This document shows, piece by piece, positions 23,424 to 31,139 of a stretch of 35,929 nt of DNA. The notes under the pieces are model-generated. The model saw only the letters and a list, made by a program, of their open reading frames with translations, did not search any database and was not told where the DNA came from. Location: positions 1 through 35,929 of the forward strand of contig JAGBGT010000119.1 of the NCBI GenBank assembly GCA_017935865.1, given 5' to 3'. Source of the DNA: Ruminococcus sp. (lineage in GTDB: Bacteria; Bacillota; Clostridia; Oscillospirales; Ruminococcaceae). Made by a program: the position numbers and the translations under genes. How positions within the stretch are numbered: the stretch's first letter is position 1; the number at the start of each line of letters is the position of its first letter.

Positions 23424-25403
23424 TTATTCTGTCTGCTCCGTTTCCCTTTCACGGGCATCGATCGCCTTTATGAGAGCCTTCAGAGCCTCCTGGATCGTTT
23501 TATTTTCCAGTTGAACGGCAGCCATGGTCTGGTGACCGCCGCCTCCCAGCTTTTCCATAATGACCTGAACGTTTAAAGCTCCCAGGGAACGGGCTGAAAT
23601 ATTCACCGTGCTGCCTGTTTTATACAGCACGAATGAGGCGTCCACGTCGGTTATGTACAGCAGCTCGTCCGCCGCCTGGGGAGCAACAATGCGTATATCG
23701 TCGGATTTGAAATCGGCGGCGGCGATCGCGCATCGGCTGTGTATTTTAGCGGCGGAAACTATCTGCGATTTTCGCTTGTATGAATCGAATGAGTTAGAGA
23801 AGAGCAGCTTTACAGCCACTGTGTCTGCCCCAAGTTTTTTAAGAAATGCCGCAGCTTCAAAGGTATGGACGCCGGTTCGCATGACGAAATTTTTCGTATC
23901 CAGCATTATTCCTGCCAGGAGGGCCTCCGCATAGACTGTGTGCAGCTTTTCATCGTTCTTGAAGTTAAAATATCTTATGATCTCCGTCACCATTTCCGAG
24001 GCAGAAGAAGCGTAAGGCTCATGGTGGAAGATCACGGCGTTGTCAATGAAATTGACAGTTTTCCGGTGGTGGTCGATAACTACGACCTGTCTGCACTTCT
24101 GGTACAGCTCCGGCGATTCGATGAAATCCTTGTTGTGGATGTCCACTATTATCAGCAGGTCGTTGTCGCCTACAGATGAGATCGCCGCAGACGGAGGGAT
24201 AAACAGCTCCTCTCCGGCTTGCTTTTCGACGAGATCTATCAGGTTGGGCGCAAGATTTTTCTGCCTGTCCACCACGATATGCACGTCTTTACCCAGAAGC
24301 CGCAAAGCTCCAGCAAGACCGCAGGAAGAGCCTACGGAATCAAGGTCTCCGAAGCGGTGACCCATGATGTAGACCGAAGAGGCGTTCATGATAACGTCCT
24401 GCATGGCGTTGGCGATAATACGTGTTTTCGTCTGGGACATTTTCTCTACGCCCTTGGATACTCCACCGAAGAAGCGATATCCGTTTTCCGTTTTTACTAC
24501 AGCCTGATCGCCGCCTCGCCCCAGCGCCATATCGAGACACTGTCTGGCGATCTTCTCGCTTTCCGAAAGAGACTCCGCACCTGCTCCTACGCCGATAGAC
24601 AGCGTAAGAGGGTACTTTCCGGCGATCTTGATACCGCGTGCAAGATCGAGAATTTTAAACCGGCTGTTGATTTTTTCCTCCAGGTGCCGACTCTCGATAA
24701 CCGCGTAAAATGTGTTGGAGGAGATCTTCTTGACAAAACCGTTGGTGCTGCCCATAAACTGCTCCATAAGCTGCTCCATTTCAACGGAAACACGCGCTTT
24801 TTCGGTTTCCTTGGCATTCTGCATTATCTCCTCGTAGGTATCTATAGTTATGATGACCACATTGGGGCGTGTCTCCGCGTGAAGCTTTCGCAGATCGTGG
24901 TACTCGGATATGTCGTGAAAATAGATGATGAGGAACGAGATATCGTTTTCGCTGAATTTTTCGAGCATTATCCTGTAATTTGCCCCGTTTACCGCACATT
25001 CCGAGTGACTGTTTTCCAGCATGGCGGAAAGATCCAGATTAAAAAGCTCCTGAAAATCCAGACCGTAAACGTCGTTTCCGCCGCTTATTCTGTCCAGAAA
25101 AGTGCAGTTGTACCAGACGATCTTGCCATCCGAGTCGATAACGGCTATGGGAGCAGGCAGATTGTTCATATATTCGGCAGCGGAGGTTTCCAGATGCGCA
25201 TTCATTTTGGAAATGTGCTTTATGGAATTGCGGGAGAAAGCAGCGGCTAAAATGATTATCAGCAGCGCTGTAAAAGCCGACAGTGCAAGTCCGGTAAGAC
25301 CGTAGGATCTATTGTATTTCAGAAGCGCCAGAGATAGAAATATCTGGCTCAGCAGTGCGGCGAGCACCGCCGGCAGGATCGCTGCCGGAAATTTATTTTT
25401 CAC
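23424..25403 (-). CDS. gdpP: Cyclic-di-AMP phosphodiesterase GdpP
   Basis: Membrane enzyme of 659 residues hydrolysing c-di-AMP to pApA, affecting turgor, potassium and wall stress responses. Two membrane segments (about 7-28 and 35-56), a PAS-like sensor (about 80-170), a degenerate GGDEF domain (about 178-310; GRGGDQ near 295-300 rather than GGDEF), then the DHH phosphoesterase domain (GHRFGDLDSVGS at 348-359, IDHHRK with DHH at 444-446) and DHHA1 ending in GGGGHQTMAAVQ. All family parts and metal-binding motifs are present. The start is GTG at 25403, preceded by AAGGAG at eight bases. It lies 12 bases after rnj and 21 before rplI, a gene order common in Firmicutes. Confidence 0.96.
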   Translation of the reverse strand: MKNKFPAAILPAVLAALLSQIFLSLALLKYNRSYGLTGLALSAFTALLIIILAAAFSRNSIKHISKMNAHLETSAAEYMNNLPAPIAVIDSDGKIVWYNCTFLDRISGGNDVYGLDFQELFNLDLSAMLENSHSECAVNGANYRIMLEKFSENDISFLIIYFHDISEYHDLRKLHAETRPNVVIITIDTYEEIMQNAKETEKARVSVEMEQLMEQFMGSTNGFVKKISSNTFYAVIESRHLEEKINSRFKILDLARGIKIAGKYPLTLSIGVGAGAESLSESEKIARQCLDMALGRGGDQAVVKTENGYRFFGGVSKGVEKMSQTKTRIIANAMQDVIMNASSVYIMGHRFGDLDSVGSSCGLAGALRLLGKDVHIVVDRQKNLAPNLIDLVEKQAGEELFIPPSAAISSVGDNDLLIIVDIHNKDFIESPELYQKCRQVVVIDHHRKTVNFIDNAVIFHHEPYASSASEMVTEIIRYFNFKNDEKLHTVYAEALLAGIMLDTKNFVMRTGVHTFEAAAFLKKLGADTVAVKLLFSNSFDSYKRKSQIVSAAKIHSRCAIAAADFKSDDIRIVAPQAADELLYITDVDASFVLYKTGSTVNISARSLGALNVQVIMEKLGGGGHQTMAAVQLENKTIQEALKALIKAIDARERETEQTE

Positions 25404-25415
25404 TTTTCAGACTCC

Positions 25416-27224
25416 TTAAACGTCCATAATAATCGGCAGGATCATCGGGTTTCTCTTTGTTTTCTGGTAGATGTAGTCGGAAAGGGCGTCGCGGAGCTTG
25501 CCTTTAAGGGTGGTCCACTCGCGCATCTCCGCGCTGGAGCAGGCAGAAAGCGTTCTCTTCAGCAGATTTTTCGCCTCCACAAAAAGCTCCTCCGACTCAC
25601 GGACATATACAAATCCGCGGGAAATTATGTCCGGACCTGCAACGACCTCGTTTACAGCTCTCTCTATGCCGATAACTATAATAATTAGTCCGTCCTGCGC
25701 CAGGTGCTTTCTGTCGCGGAGAACGATAGAGCCCACGTCTCCTACGCCGAGACCGTCAACAAGGACGCGTCCCGAGGGAACCTGGGAGACTATTTTCATG
25801 GAAACGCCGTCGGTCTCAATAACATTTCCTATTTCCGCAATGATAACATTTTCCCTTGCCATTCCCATTTGCAGGGCAAGATCGGCGTGCTTTTTAAGAT
25901 GCTTGTACTCGCCGTGAACCGGGATGAAGAACTTCGGCTTTGTGAGAGCCTGGAGAAGTTTAAGCTCCTCCTGACAGGCGTGTCCGGAAACGTGCACCTC
26001 GTACATCGCCTCGTAGACTACCTCAGCGCCAGATTTCATCAACTCGTTTACAACACGCGTCACGTATTTTTCGTTGCCCGGAATAGGCGTTGCGGAGATG
26101 ATTATGAAGTCCATCGGGGTGATATTGACCTTTTTGTGGTCGTTCATCGCCATTCTTGTGAGGGCAGACATCGGCTCTCCCTGGCTTCCCGTGGTGATGA
26201 GGACAATGCGCTCGTTGGCGAAATTGTTCATCATCTCTATGTCAATGATAATGCCGTCGGGAACTTCGAGATAGCCCAGTTCAATGGCGGTATTGATAAC
26301 ATTTATCATGCTTCTGCCGAAAACAGCGACTTTTCTGCCGTAGCGTGCGGCACAGTTGATGATCTGCTGTACACGGTGGATATTCGAGGAGAAGGTGGCA
26401 ATGATTATCCGTTTTCCCTCGCCCTTTTTGAACAGCCTGTCGAAAGACTCGCCTACAGTCCTCTCCGAGTGCGTATAGCCGGGACGCTCGGCATTTGTGG
26501 AGTCCGCCATAAGGGCAAGAACTCCCTTGCTTCCAAGTTCGCCGAAGCGTGCCAGGTCGATGATCTTGCCGTCGATAGGGGAGTAATCCACCTTAAAGTC
26601 GCCGGTATGGACGATGATTCCCGCCGGGGTATGGATAGCCATTCCCACGGCATCGGGAATAGAGTGGTTGACCTTGATGAACTCGACTGCCATGCAGCCC
26701 ATTTTCACGGTTTTTCTCGGCTCGACCACGTTCAGGTCAACTTTATTCAGGATGCCCTGCTCGCGGAGCTTGCCCTCAATAAGACCAATAGTCAGCCGGG
26801 TCGCATAGACGGGAACGTTTACCTTTTTGAGGAGGTAGGCGAGTCCGCCGATATGATCCTCGTGACCATGGGTGATAACGATGCCGCGGATCTTGTCCGC
26901 ATTGCGCTCAACGTATGTGAAATCCGGGATAACGATGTCAACGCCGGGCATATCCGCATCAGGAAATGCCAGACCGCAGTCCAGGATGAACATATCGTTG
27001 GAACATTCAAAGACGGTCATATTCTTGCCTATCTCGTTAAGACCTCCGAGAGGGATTATCCGGACGGGGGTCTTGCGCACCTCCCTGGGCTGTCTGGTAC
27101 GTCTTGGCTTGGGCGCCTCAGCCGTTGTCTCCGCAGGCGCTTTTTTGGGAGCCGTGGCTGCTTTTCGTCTCGGGGCAGCAGGCTTGCGTGCTTTTTTTAC
27201 TTGGTTGTTATTGTTCTCGTTCAC
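25416..27224 (-). CDS. rnj: Ribonuclease J
   Basis: Metallo-beta-lactamase and beta-CASP type ribonuclease of 602 residues, with 5'-3' exo- and endonuclease activity in mRNA decay and rRNA maturation. Residues 1-50 are an Ala/Pro/Lys/Arg-rich extension not present in the classic Bacillus enzymes, perhaps an RNA-binding or disordered tail. The zinc motif HGHEDH (119-124), HTGDFK, TGSQGEPMSAL and HVSGHACQEE follow, and a C-terminal domain ends the protein. The start is GTG at 27224 with GCGAGGT upstream. It is first in a six-gene operon with a promoter about 425 bases away. Whether this is J1 or J2 type cannot be told; a single copy is seen here. Confidence 0.96.
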   Translation of the reverse strand: MNENNNNQVKKARKPAAPRRKAATAPKKAPAETTAEAPKPRRTRQPREVRKTPVRIIPLGGLNEIGKNMTVFECSNDMFILDCGLAFPDADMPGVDIVIPDFTYVERNADKIRGIVITHGHEDHIGGLAYLLKKVNVPVYATRLTIGLIEGKLREQGILNKVDLNVVEPRKTVKMGCMAVEFIKVNHSIPDAVGMAIHTPAGIIVHTGDFKVDYSPIDGKIIDLARFGELGSKGVLALMADSTNAERPGYTHSERTVGESFDRLFKKGEGKRIIIATFSSNIHRVQQIINCAARYGRKVAVFGRSMINVINTAIELGYLEVPDGIIIDIEMMNNFANERIVLITTGSQGEPMSALTRMAMNDHKKVNITPMDFIIISATPIPGNEKYVTRVVNELMKSGAEVVYEAMYEVHVSGHACQEELKLLQALTKPKFFIPVHGEYKHLKKHADLALQMGMARENVIIAEIGNVIETDGVSMKIVSQVPSGRVLVDGLGVGDVGSIVLRDRKHLAQDGLIIIVIGIERAVNEVVAGPDIISRGFVYVRESEELFVEAKNLLKRTLSACSSAEMREWTTLKGKLRDALSDYIYQKTKRNPMILPIIMDV

Positions 27225-27315
27225 TTTTTGACCTCGCTTTCAGAAATTGAAAATCAATCCATAAAATAATATATCCGCTTTGCCGTAATTTCGCCGGATT
27301 TGCCGGAACCTCAGG

Positions 27316-27365
27316 CTTGTCTGTCACTCCGTTGGCGCTTCGCTGCGCGAGGAGATACAGACAAG
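27316..27365. repeat. Short hairpin repeat in the rnj leader
   Basis: CTTGTCTGT (27316-27324) pairs exactly with ACAGACAAG (27357-27365). Inside, CTCC and GGAG, then GCGC and GCGC, extend the fold. It lies about 92 bases upstream of the rnj start. It resembles dispersed hairpin repeats rather than a terminator because no T run follows on the minus strand. Confidence 0.65.
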
Positions 27366-27371
27366 ATCTTA

Positions 27372-27543
27372 GGCAACACCGCACAAAGACCGCCTAACGG
27401 CTTTGCACGTCATCTGCTTGCATATTTTCCGTCATATCACACAAATTCTCCTTGTAATACGTCAGTATTACTGCGTCGAATTTGTGCAATCTGACGAAAA
27501 ATCTGACTGCGCATCTGCCGCACAATCTCTGTGCGGTATTGCC
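27372..27543. mobile_element. 172-bp palindromic MITE-like element in the rnj leader
   Basis: Outer arms GGCAACACCGCACAAAG (27372-27388) and CTCTGTGCGGTATTGCC (27527-27543) pair with two differences. Further in, CGTCA (27430-27434) pairs with TGACG (27492-27496), CACAAATTC (27440-27448) with GAATTTGTG (27478-27486) and TAATAC (27455-27460) with GTATTA (27465-27470), so the whole element is one long imperfect palindrome. CTTA occurs directly on both sides (27368-27371 and 27544-27547). No gene inside, so any movement would need a transposase elsewhere. It covers most of the gene-free stretch 27225-27708. Confidence 0.75.
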
Positions 27544-27648
27544 CTTACATAGAATAACGCCGGGCGAGAAACCGCAAAGCTGTTTAAATGGCTGTTCACC
27601 ATATTAAAGTCTCAATTATCATACAATTGCAGACAGCTATACAAATTA

Positions 27649-27677
27649 ATTATACAATAAAAAAACTGTTCTGTCAA
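27649..27677 (-). promoter_or_regulatory. Promoter of the rnj-gdpP-rplI-dnaB-tilS-ftsH operon
   Basis: Minus strand: consensus -35 TTGACA (27672-27677), 17-base spacer, consensus -10 TATAAT (27649-27654). The start would be near 27642, giving a leader of about 418 bases that contains the 172-bp palindromic element and a second hairpin. No other clear promoter is seen closer to rnj. Confidence 0.85.
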
Positions 27678-27708
27678 TAGGGAAATTTGTCGGAAAAATT
27701 AAGGCAAT

Positions 27709-28947
27709 CTATTTCTTCCTCTTTATTTTGTTGATCAGCAGCAGGATAGCCAGCAAATTGGGAAAAGCCATAAGACCGTTGAAAATGTCCGACAGCGTCC
27801 ACAGTGATTCCAGGGAAACCAGTATTCCCAGGGCTGCCGCTGCCGCGTATGCCGCGCAGAATACGCCTCCGAAACGTCCTCCGGTGAGGTACGAAAAGCA
27901 GGTCGCGCCGCAGTAGTACCAGCCTATGACGGTGCAGAGGGCGAATAATCCCAGCTCTGCGGCAAGAAATACCGGAGAATATCCGCCCAGGATCGAGGCT
28001 GCGGCTTCGGAGACTGAAAAATCCGGAGAGACGCACATGACCGCCAGCGCCGTCAGCGTGCAGCAGACCATTGTGTCCAGAAAAACCTCCAGCATAGCCC
28101 ATGTGCCCCTTGCCTCCGGGGACGCGCCGTCGGCAGTGCTGTGGAGCAGGGGAGAGCTGCCGAGACCGGCTTCGTTGGAGAAAATCCCCCTGCGTATGCC
28201 CACGGAGACAGCGTAGCCGGTAAATCCTCCTGCGGCGCTCCGGAGGGAGAATGCCTCGCGGAAGATCCTGCCAATAACCTCGGAAAGGACGCTCCTGTGG
28301 GAAATAATTATTGCGATGCAGAGTATCCCGTAGGCGGCGGAGGCAAGTGGCAGGAGAAGCTGTGCCGCCGTGCCTATGCGATTTGCGCCGCCGCGGATTA
28401 TCATGAAAACGACCGCAAAAACGGCTGCCGCAATGATCGCCGGAGATATTCCGCAGCATTTCTTCAGCTCATCGTAAAAGGTGCCCGTCTGCACCATGCT
28501 GCCCATACCGAGAGCCGCGGCTACACAGAAAAATGCGAATATCCGGCTTAAAACAGGAGCATTCAATCCCTTTGATATGTACGCCATAGGGCCTTTCAGC
28601 TCGTTGTCCTCATATTTTGCAGACAGCACATTTTCGCCGTAGACCAGCGCCATTCCCAGAAAAGCAGACACCCACATCCAGAAAACTGAGCCTGCTCCGC
28701 CCAGCGCAAGGGATGCCGCAGCTCCGGTAATATTTCCCGTGCCCATTGTTGTGCCGAGACTCATGCAGATCGTCCTGAATGACGTAAAACCGCCCTTTTT
28801 CCCGCTTTTATTCTTAACCAGGAGAAAAGGCAGCCGGAGCTGGATGAAGCCGAGCTTTAATGTCAGCAGCGCTCCTGTGCCGAGGAGGAGAAAGATCAGT
28901 CCGCTGCCCCAGACATAGCCGTTTATCCTATCAAGAACTGCATTCAT
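27709..28947 (-). CDS. Amino-acid:cation symporter, AGCS family
   Basis: Polytopic transporter of 412 residues of the alanine or glycine:cation symporter family, importing small amino acids with sodium or protons. Ten or so hydrophobic spans; family marks GTTMGTGNITGAAASLALGG (about 67-86) and GIRRGIFSNEAGLGSSP (about 250-266). Somewhat shorter than many members (about 450-500). The ATG at 28947 is preceded by GGGAGGA; the longer frame has no ribosome site. It transcribes toward the rnj promoter and no clear terminator is visible at its 3' end, so reading into the rnj leader is possible on the same strand. Substrate (alanine, glycine, glutamine) not determined. Confidence 0.92.
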   Translation of the reverse strand: MNAVLDRINGYVWGSGLIFLLLGTGALLTLKLGFIQLRLPFLLVKNKSGKKGGFTSFRTICMSLGTTMGTGNITGAAASLALGGAGSVFWMWVSAFLGMALVYGENVLSAKYEDNELKGPMAYISKGLNAPVLSRIFAFFCVAAALGMGSMVQTGTFYDELKKCCGISPAIIAAAVFAVVFMIIRGGANRIGTAAQLLLPLASAAYGILCIAIIISHRSVLSEVIGRIFREAFSLRSAAGGFTGYAVSVGIRRGIFSNEAGLGSSPLLHSTADGASPEARGTWAMLEVFLDTMVCCTLTALAVMCVSPDFSVSEAAASILGGYSPVFLAAELGLFALCTVIGWYYCGATCFSYLTGGRFGGVFCAAYAAAAALGILVSLESLWTLSDIFNGLMAFPNLLAILLLINKIKRKK

Positions 28948-28993
28948 AAAAATTCCTCCCAAGAATTTACAAAAAAAGGTATATTTTTTTTAA

Positions 28994-29023
28994 ATTATGT
29001 GTTATAATGATTATGTATTTCAA
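28994..29023 (-). promoter_or_regulatory. Probable promoter of the AGCS symporter gene
   Basis: Minus strand: -35 TTGAAA (29018-29023), 18-base spacer, -10 CATAAT (28994-28999). The plus strand has TATAAT at 29003-29008 and at 29026-29031, either of which may serve the PH-domain gene at 29052, with no good -35. Divergent promoters therefore seem to overlap. Confidence 0.45.
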
Positions 29024-29051
29024 TTTATAATAGAACTTTTCGGAGGAAACA

Positions 29052-29501
29052 ATGATAAAATTCAAGCCTGCACGGAGCGCGCTTTTTTCGCTCCAGCTCA
29101 TTGTGATATTTATTTCGCTTCTTCTGCTCGGAATCGCCAGAATGTTCATTCCGGTAGACGTTATTGTGGGGATAATCGCCATTGCAGCCGGAACTGTCGA
29201 TATTTTCATGGATTTTATATATCTGCCGCTGTATTTCGCTTCGGTGAGGTGTGAGATGACAAACGACAAGATAACCCGTCACAGCGGCGTTATCTTCAAA
29301 ACAAGCCAGACCGTGCGATTTTCAACGGTGCAGTACACGACTCTTGTGGTAACGCCTTTTTCAAAGCATACCGGACTGAATTTCGTTATCATGTTCGTCT
29401 ACGGCGGACAGATGCTGCTGCTGTTTCTCAGTTATGAGGATGCGCAGAAGGTGCTGGAATATGCCGGAAATGCCGAGGACAGGAAGAAAGGGGAGGAGTA
29501 A
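29052..29501 (+). CDS. Bacterial PH-domain membrane protein (YdbS-like)
   Basis: Membrane protein of 149 residues: two hydrophobic segments (about 10-30 and 35-62) then a bPH2 domain (VRCEMTNDKITRHSGVIFKTSQTVRFSTVQYTTL, TGLNFVIMFVYGGQMLLLFLSYEDAQKVLEYA). This is the layout of Bacillus YdbS. YdbS/YdbT-type pairs have been linked to resistance against lantibiotics and other envelope-acting peptides; applying this here is inference. The start is preceded by CGGAGGAAA. The next gene, YdbT-like, begins two bases after its stop, so the two are cotranslated and probably form a complex. Confidence 0.85.
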   Translation: MIKFKPARSALFSLQLIVIFISLLLLGIARMFIPVDVIVGIIAIAAGTVDIFMDFIYLPLYFASVRCEMTNDKITRHSGVIFKTSQTVRFSTVQYTTLVVTPFSKHTGLNFVIMFVYGGQMLLLFLSYEDAQKVLEYAGNAEDRKKGEE

Positions 29502-29503
29502 AA

Positions 29504-30952
29504 TTGTATCACGAACACTTTCTTCGCAGCTTCAGGTATTCCATGAAGAGCCTCTGGCTTCTGATCTTCCCCATTATACGCGGCGTTTCGGCATTCAGAT
29601 TCAATCCGGAGGGATTTTATGCCTGGGTAAGAGGCGCATGGATGGATATTTTCGTTTTCGGCATCATCCTCCTCTACGGATTGGTGCGCTGGTACTGTTC
29701 CAGGATAACGCTGACCGATAATGCGATCACCCATACCGAGGGCATTTTTTTCAAGATCAGCCGGACGATCCCTTTCGACAAAATAAGCTCAGCAAGTACG
29801 GAGACGCTGTTTTTTCTTTTTCCCCTCCGCGCGACTGTAGTGTGTTGCGATACGAGAGCAGGCTTTTTTAAATCCACCGATATGAGGATACTGGTTTCCC
29901 GGGACGTGGCGAATAAGATCATGAGCCGCATACCCAACGTGAAGCACGAAAACCGGATAAAGGATATTCCCGTGCCTACTTTTCGCTCTGTACTGCTGTT
30001 TGCATTTTTCTTTTCCAGCGGATTTTCCGGAGCTGTCTATCTTGCCGCATTCTTTTTCAAGGGCGGAGATATGGCTCATGACATTATAGGAATGTCCCTT
30101 GACCGTATCAACAAAACTACCGACCGCATTTCCGAGACGGCGCTGCTCAAGATCCCGAGAACGGCTATTCTTGTGGGAATCCTCTTCATTGTGGCGTGGC
30201 TGCTGTCATTTACTATGAATGTGGTGAAGTACTATAAATTCAGGATGACTGCCGACGGCGAGTATATCAGCATCGCCTGCGGACTGGTCAAGCGGAGGCG
30301 GTACAGGATAAAGGCAGACCATATCAATTACACGGACTTGCGGCAGAATCTGCTGATGAAGCTCCGCCGTGCGGTCACAATAAATATAAGCTGCCCCGGC
30401 TATGGTCTGGACTCAAATCTTCCCGTTCTGCTGTCCATAAACAAGAAGCAGAAAATCGACAGGGGAATGGAGGTCTTCGGCGTTCATACCCTCGGCAGAC
30501 CACAGTACAGACCATGCTGGACATCTTTTTTCAGCTATGGAGGAATACCGGCTTCCTGTGCCGCTGCGGTGTACGTGCTGTCCCAGTACGCGATTGAGCG
30601 GATACCGTTTCTGGATAAATACCTGGATTTTCCGGTCATAATGCTGGAGATACCGCTGTTATGGTTTACCGCCGTAAAAACCGTCGCCCACAGAACAAGC
30701 GGGATCTCCATTTACAGCAAGGATATTATGATATGGTGCTCAAAGGGAACGGCATTTCATACCGTGGTCGCCAAACGGAAAAATATCGTAAAGGTGGAAA
30801 TACAGCAGACAATAACCCAGATCCCCTGGAAAACCTGCGATATGGTGATATGGTTCAGAGGAGAGAGCCGATCGAGATATAAGGTGAAGTCCATGTATCT
30901 GAAGGACGCTCGTGAAATAGCGGAAAAGCTGCATCATGACATTCTGGTTTGA
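29504..30952 (+). CDS. Multi-PH-domain membrane protein (YdbT-like)
   Basis: Membrane protein of 482 residues with three PH-like regions separated by pairs of hydrophobic segments: about 20-65 (span), PH 1 about 65-145 (SRITLTDNAITHTEGIFFKISRTIPFDKISSAST), spans about 160-185 and 220-245, PH 2 about 250-325 (FRMTADGEYISIACGLVKRRRYRIKADHINYTDL), spans about 345-395, and a third about 400-482 (ISIYSKDIMIWCSKGTAFHTVVAKRKNIVKVEI). This matches the YdbT arrangement. The start is TTG at 29504, chosen for GGGGAGGAG just upstream. It partners with the preceding YdbS-like gene. No terminator is clear after it; a 13-base fragment of the MITE-like end follows its stop. Confidence 0.85.
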   Translation: MYHEHFLRSFRYSMKSLWLLIFPIIRGVSAFRFNPEGFYAWVRGAWMDIFVFGIILLYGLVRWYCSRITLTDNAITHTEGIFFKISRTIPFDKISSASTETLFFLFPLRATVVCCDTRAGFFKSTDMRILVSRDVANKIMSRIPNVKHENRIKDIPVPTFRSVLLFAFFFSSGFSGAVYLAAFFFKGGDMAHDIIGMSLDRINKTTDRISETALLKIPRTAILVGILFIVAWLLSFTMNVVKYYKFRMTADGEYISIACGLVKRRRYRIKADHINYTDLRQNLLMKLRRAVTINISCPGYGLDSNLPVLLSINKKQKIDRGMEVFGVHTLGRPQYRPCWTSFFSYGGIPASCAAAVYVLSQYAIERIPFLDKYLDFPVIMLEIPLLWFTAVKTVAHRTSGISIYSKDIMIWCSKGTAFHTVVAKRKNIVKVEIQQTITQIPWKTCDMVIWFRGESRSRYKVKSMYLKDAREIAEKLHHDILV

Positions 30953-30965
30953 GGCAATACCGCAC
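30953..30965. repeat. Solo end of the MITE-like element
   Basis: GGCAATACCGCAC matches the outer arm of the 27372-27543 element (the GGCAATACCGCAC variant is the complement of its right end). No partner arm is seen nearby, so this is a remnant or a chance match. Confidence 0.4.
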
Positions 30966-30990
30966 CGGGACATTGAATGGTTTCTCAAAC

Positions 30991-31006
30991 AGTGACATTT
31001 GTCACT
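30991..31006. promoter_or_regulatory. AGTGACA-TT-TGTCACT inverted repeat, candidate operator
   Basis: Perfect inverted repeat with a two-base centre, ending about 20 bases upstream of the -35 region of the next gene. A further AATGACA half-site follows near 31012. The position suits an activator site, or a hairpin ending the ydbT-like transcript (no T run). Confidence 0.5.
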
Positions 31007-31024
31007 GGAAAAATGACAGAATAC

Positions 31025-31040
31025 ACCTGCCATTTCAGGT
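31025..31040. promoter_or_regulatory. ACCTG-N6-CAGGT inverted repeat overlapping the -35
   Basis: ACCTG (31025-31029) and CAGGT (31036-31040) flank six bases and cover the -35 hexamer of the promoter at 31027-31055. The position suits a repressor site. Confidence 0.35.
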
Positions 31041-31055
31041 AAAAAGTGGTATAAT
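31027..31055 (+). promoter_or_regulatory. Promoter of the membrane protein-HK-RR operon
   Basis: -35 CTGCCA (31027-31032; four of six consensus bases), 17-base spacer, -10 TATAAT (31050-31055). The weak -35 with nearby inverted repeats suggests an activated or repressed promoter. Leader of about 78 bases. Confidence 0.65.
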
Positions 31056-31139
31056 AAAGATACAGAGGATAACTGAAAGCCTTTTCAGTATCTCCATTAT
31101 AATGGTATTGGTCTACACCTAAACGAAAGGACGAGATTT

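Noticed and set aside
25704-27269. 521-codon open frame antisense to rnj
   Set aside because: Fully overlaps RNase J, whose protein is unmistakable; the frame is a shadow from third-position GC bias.
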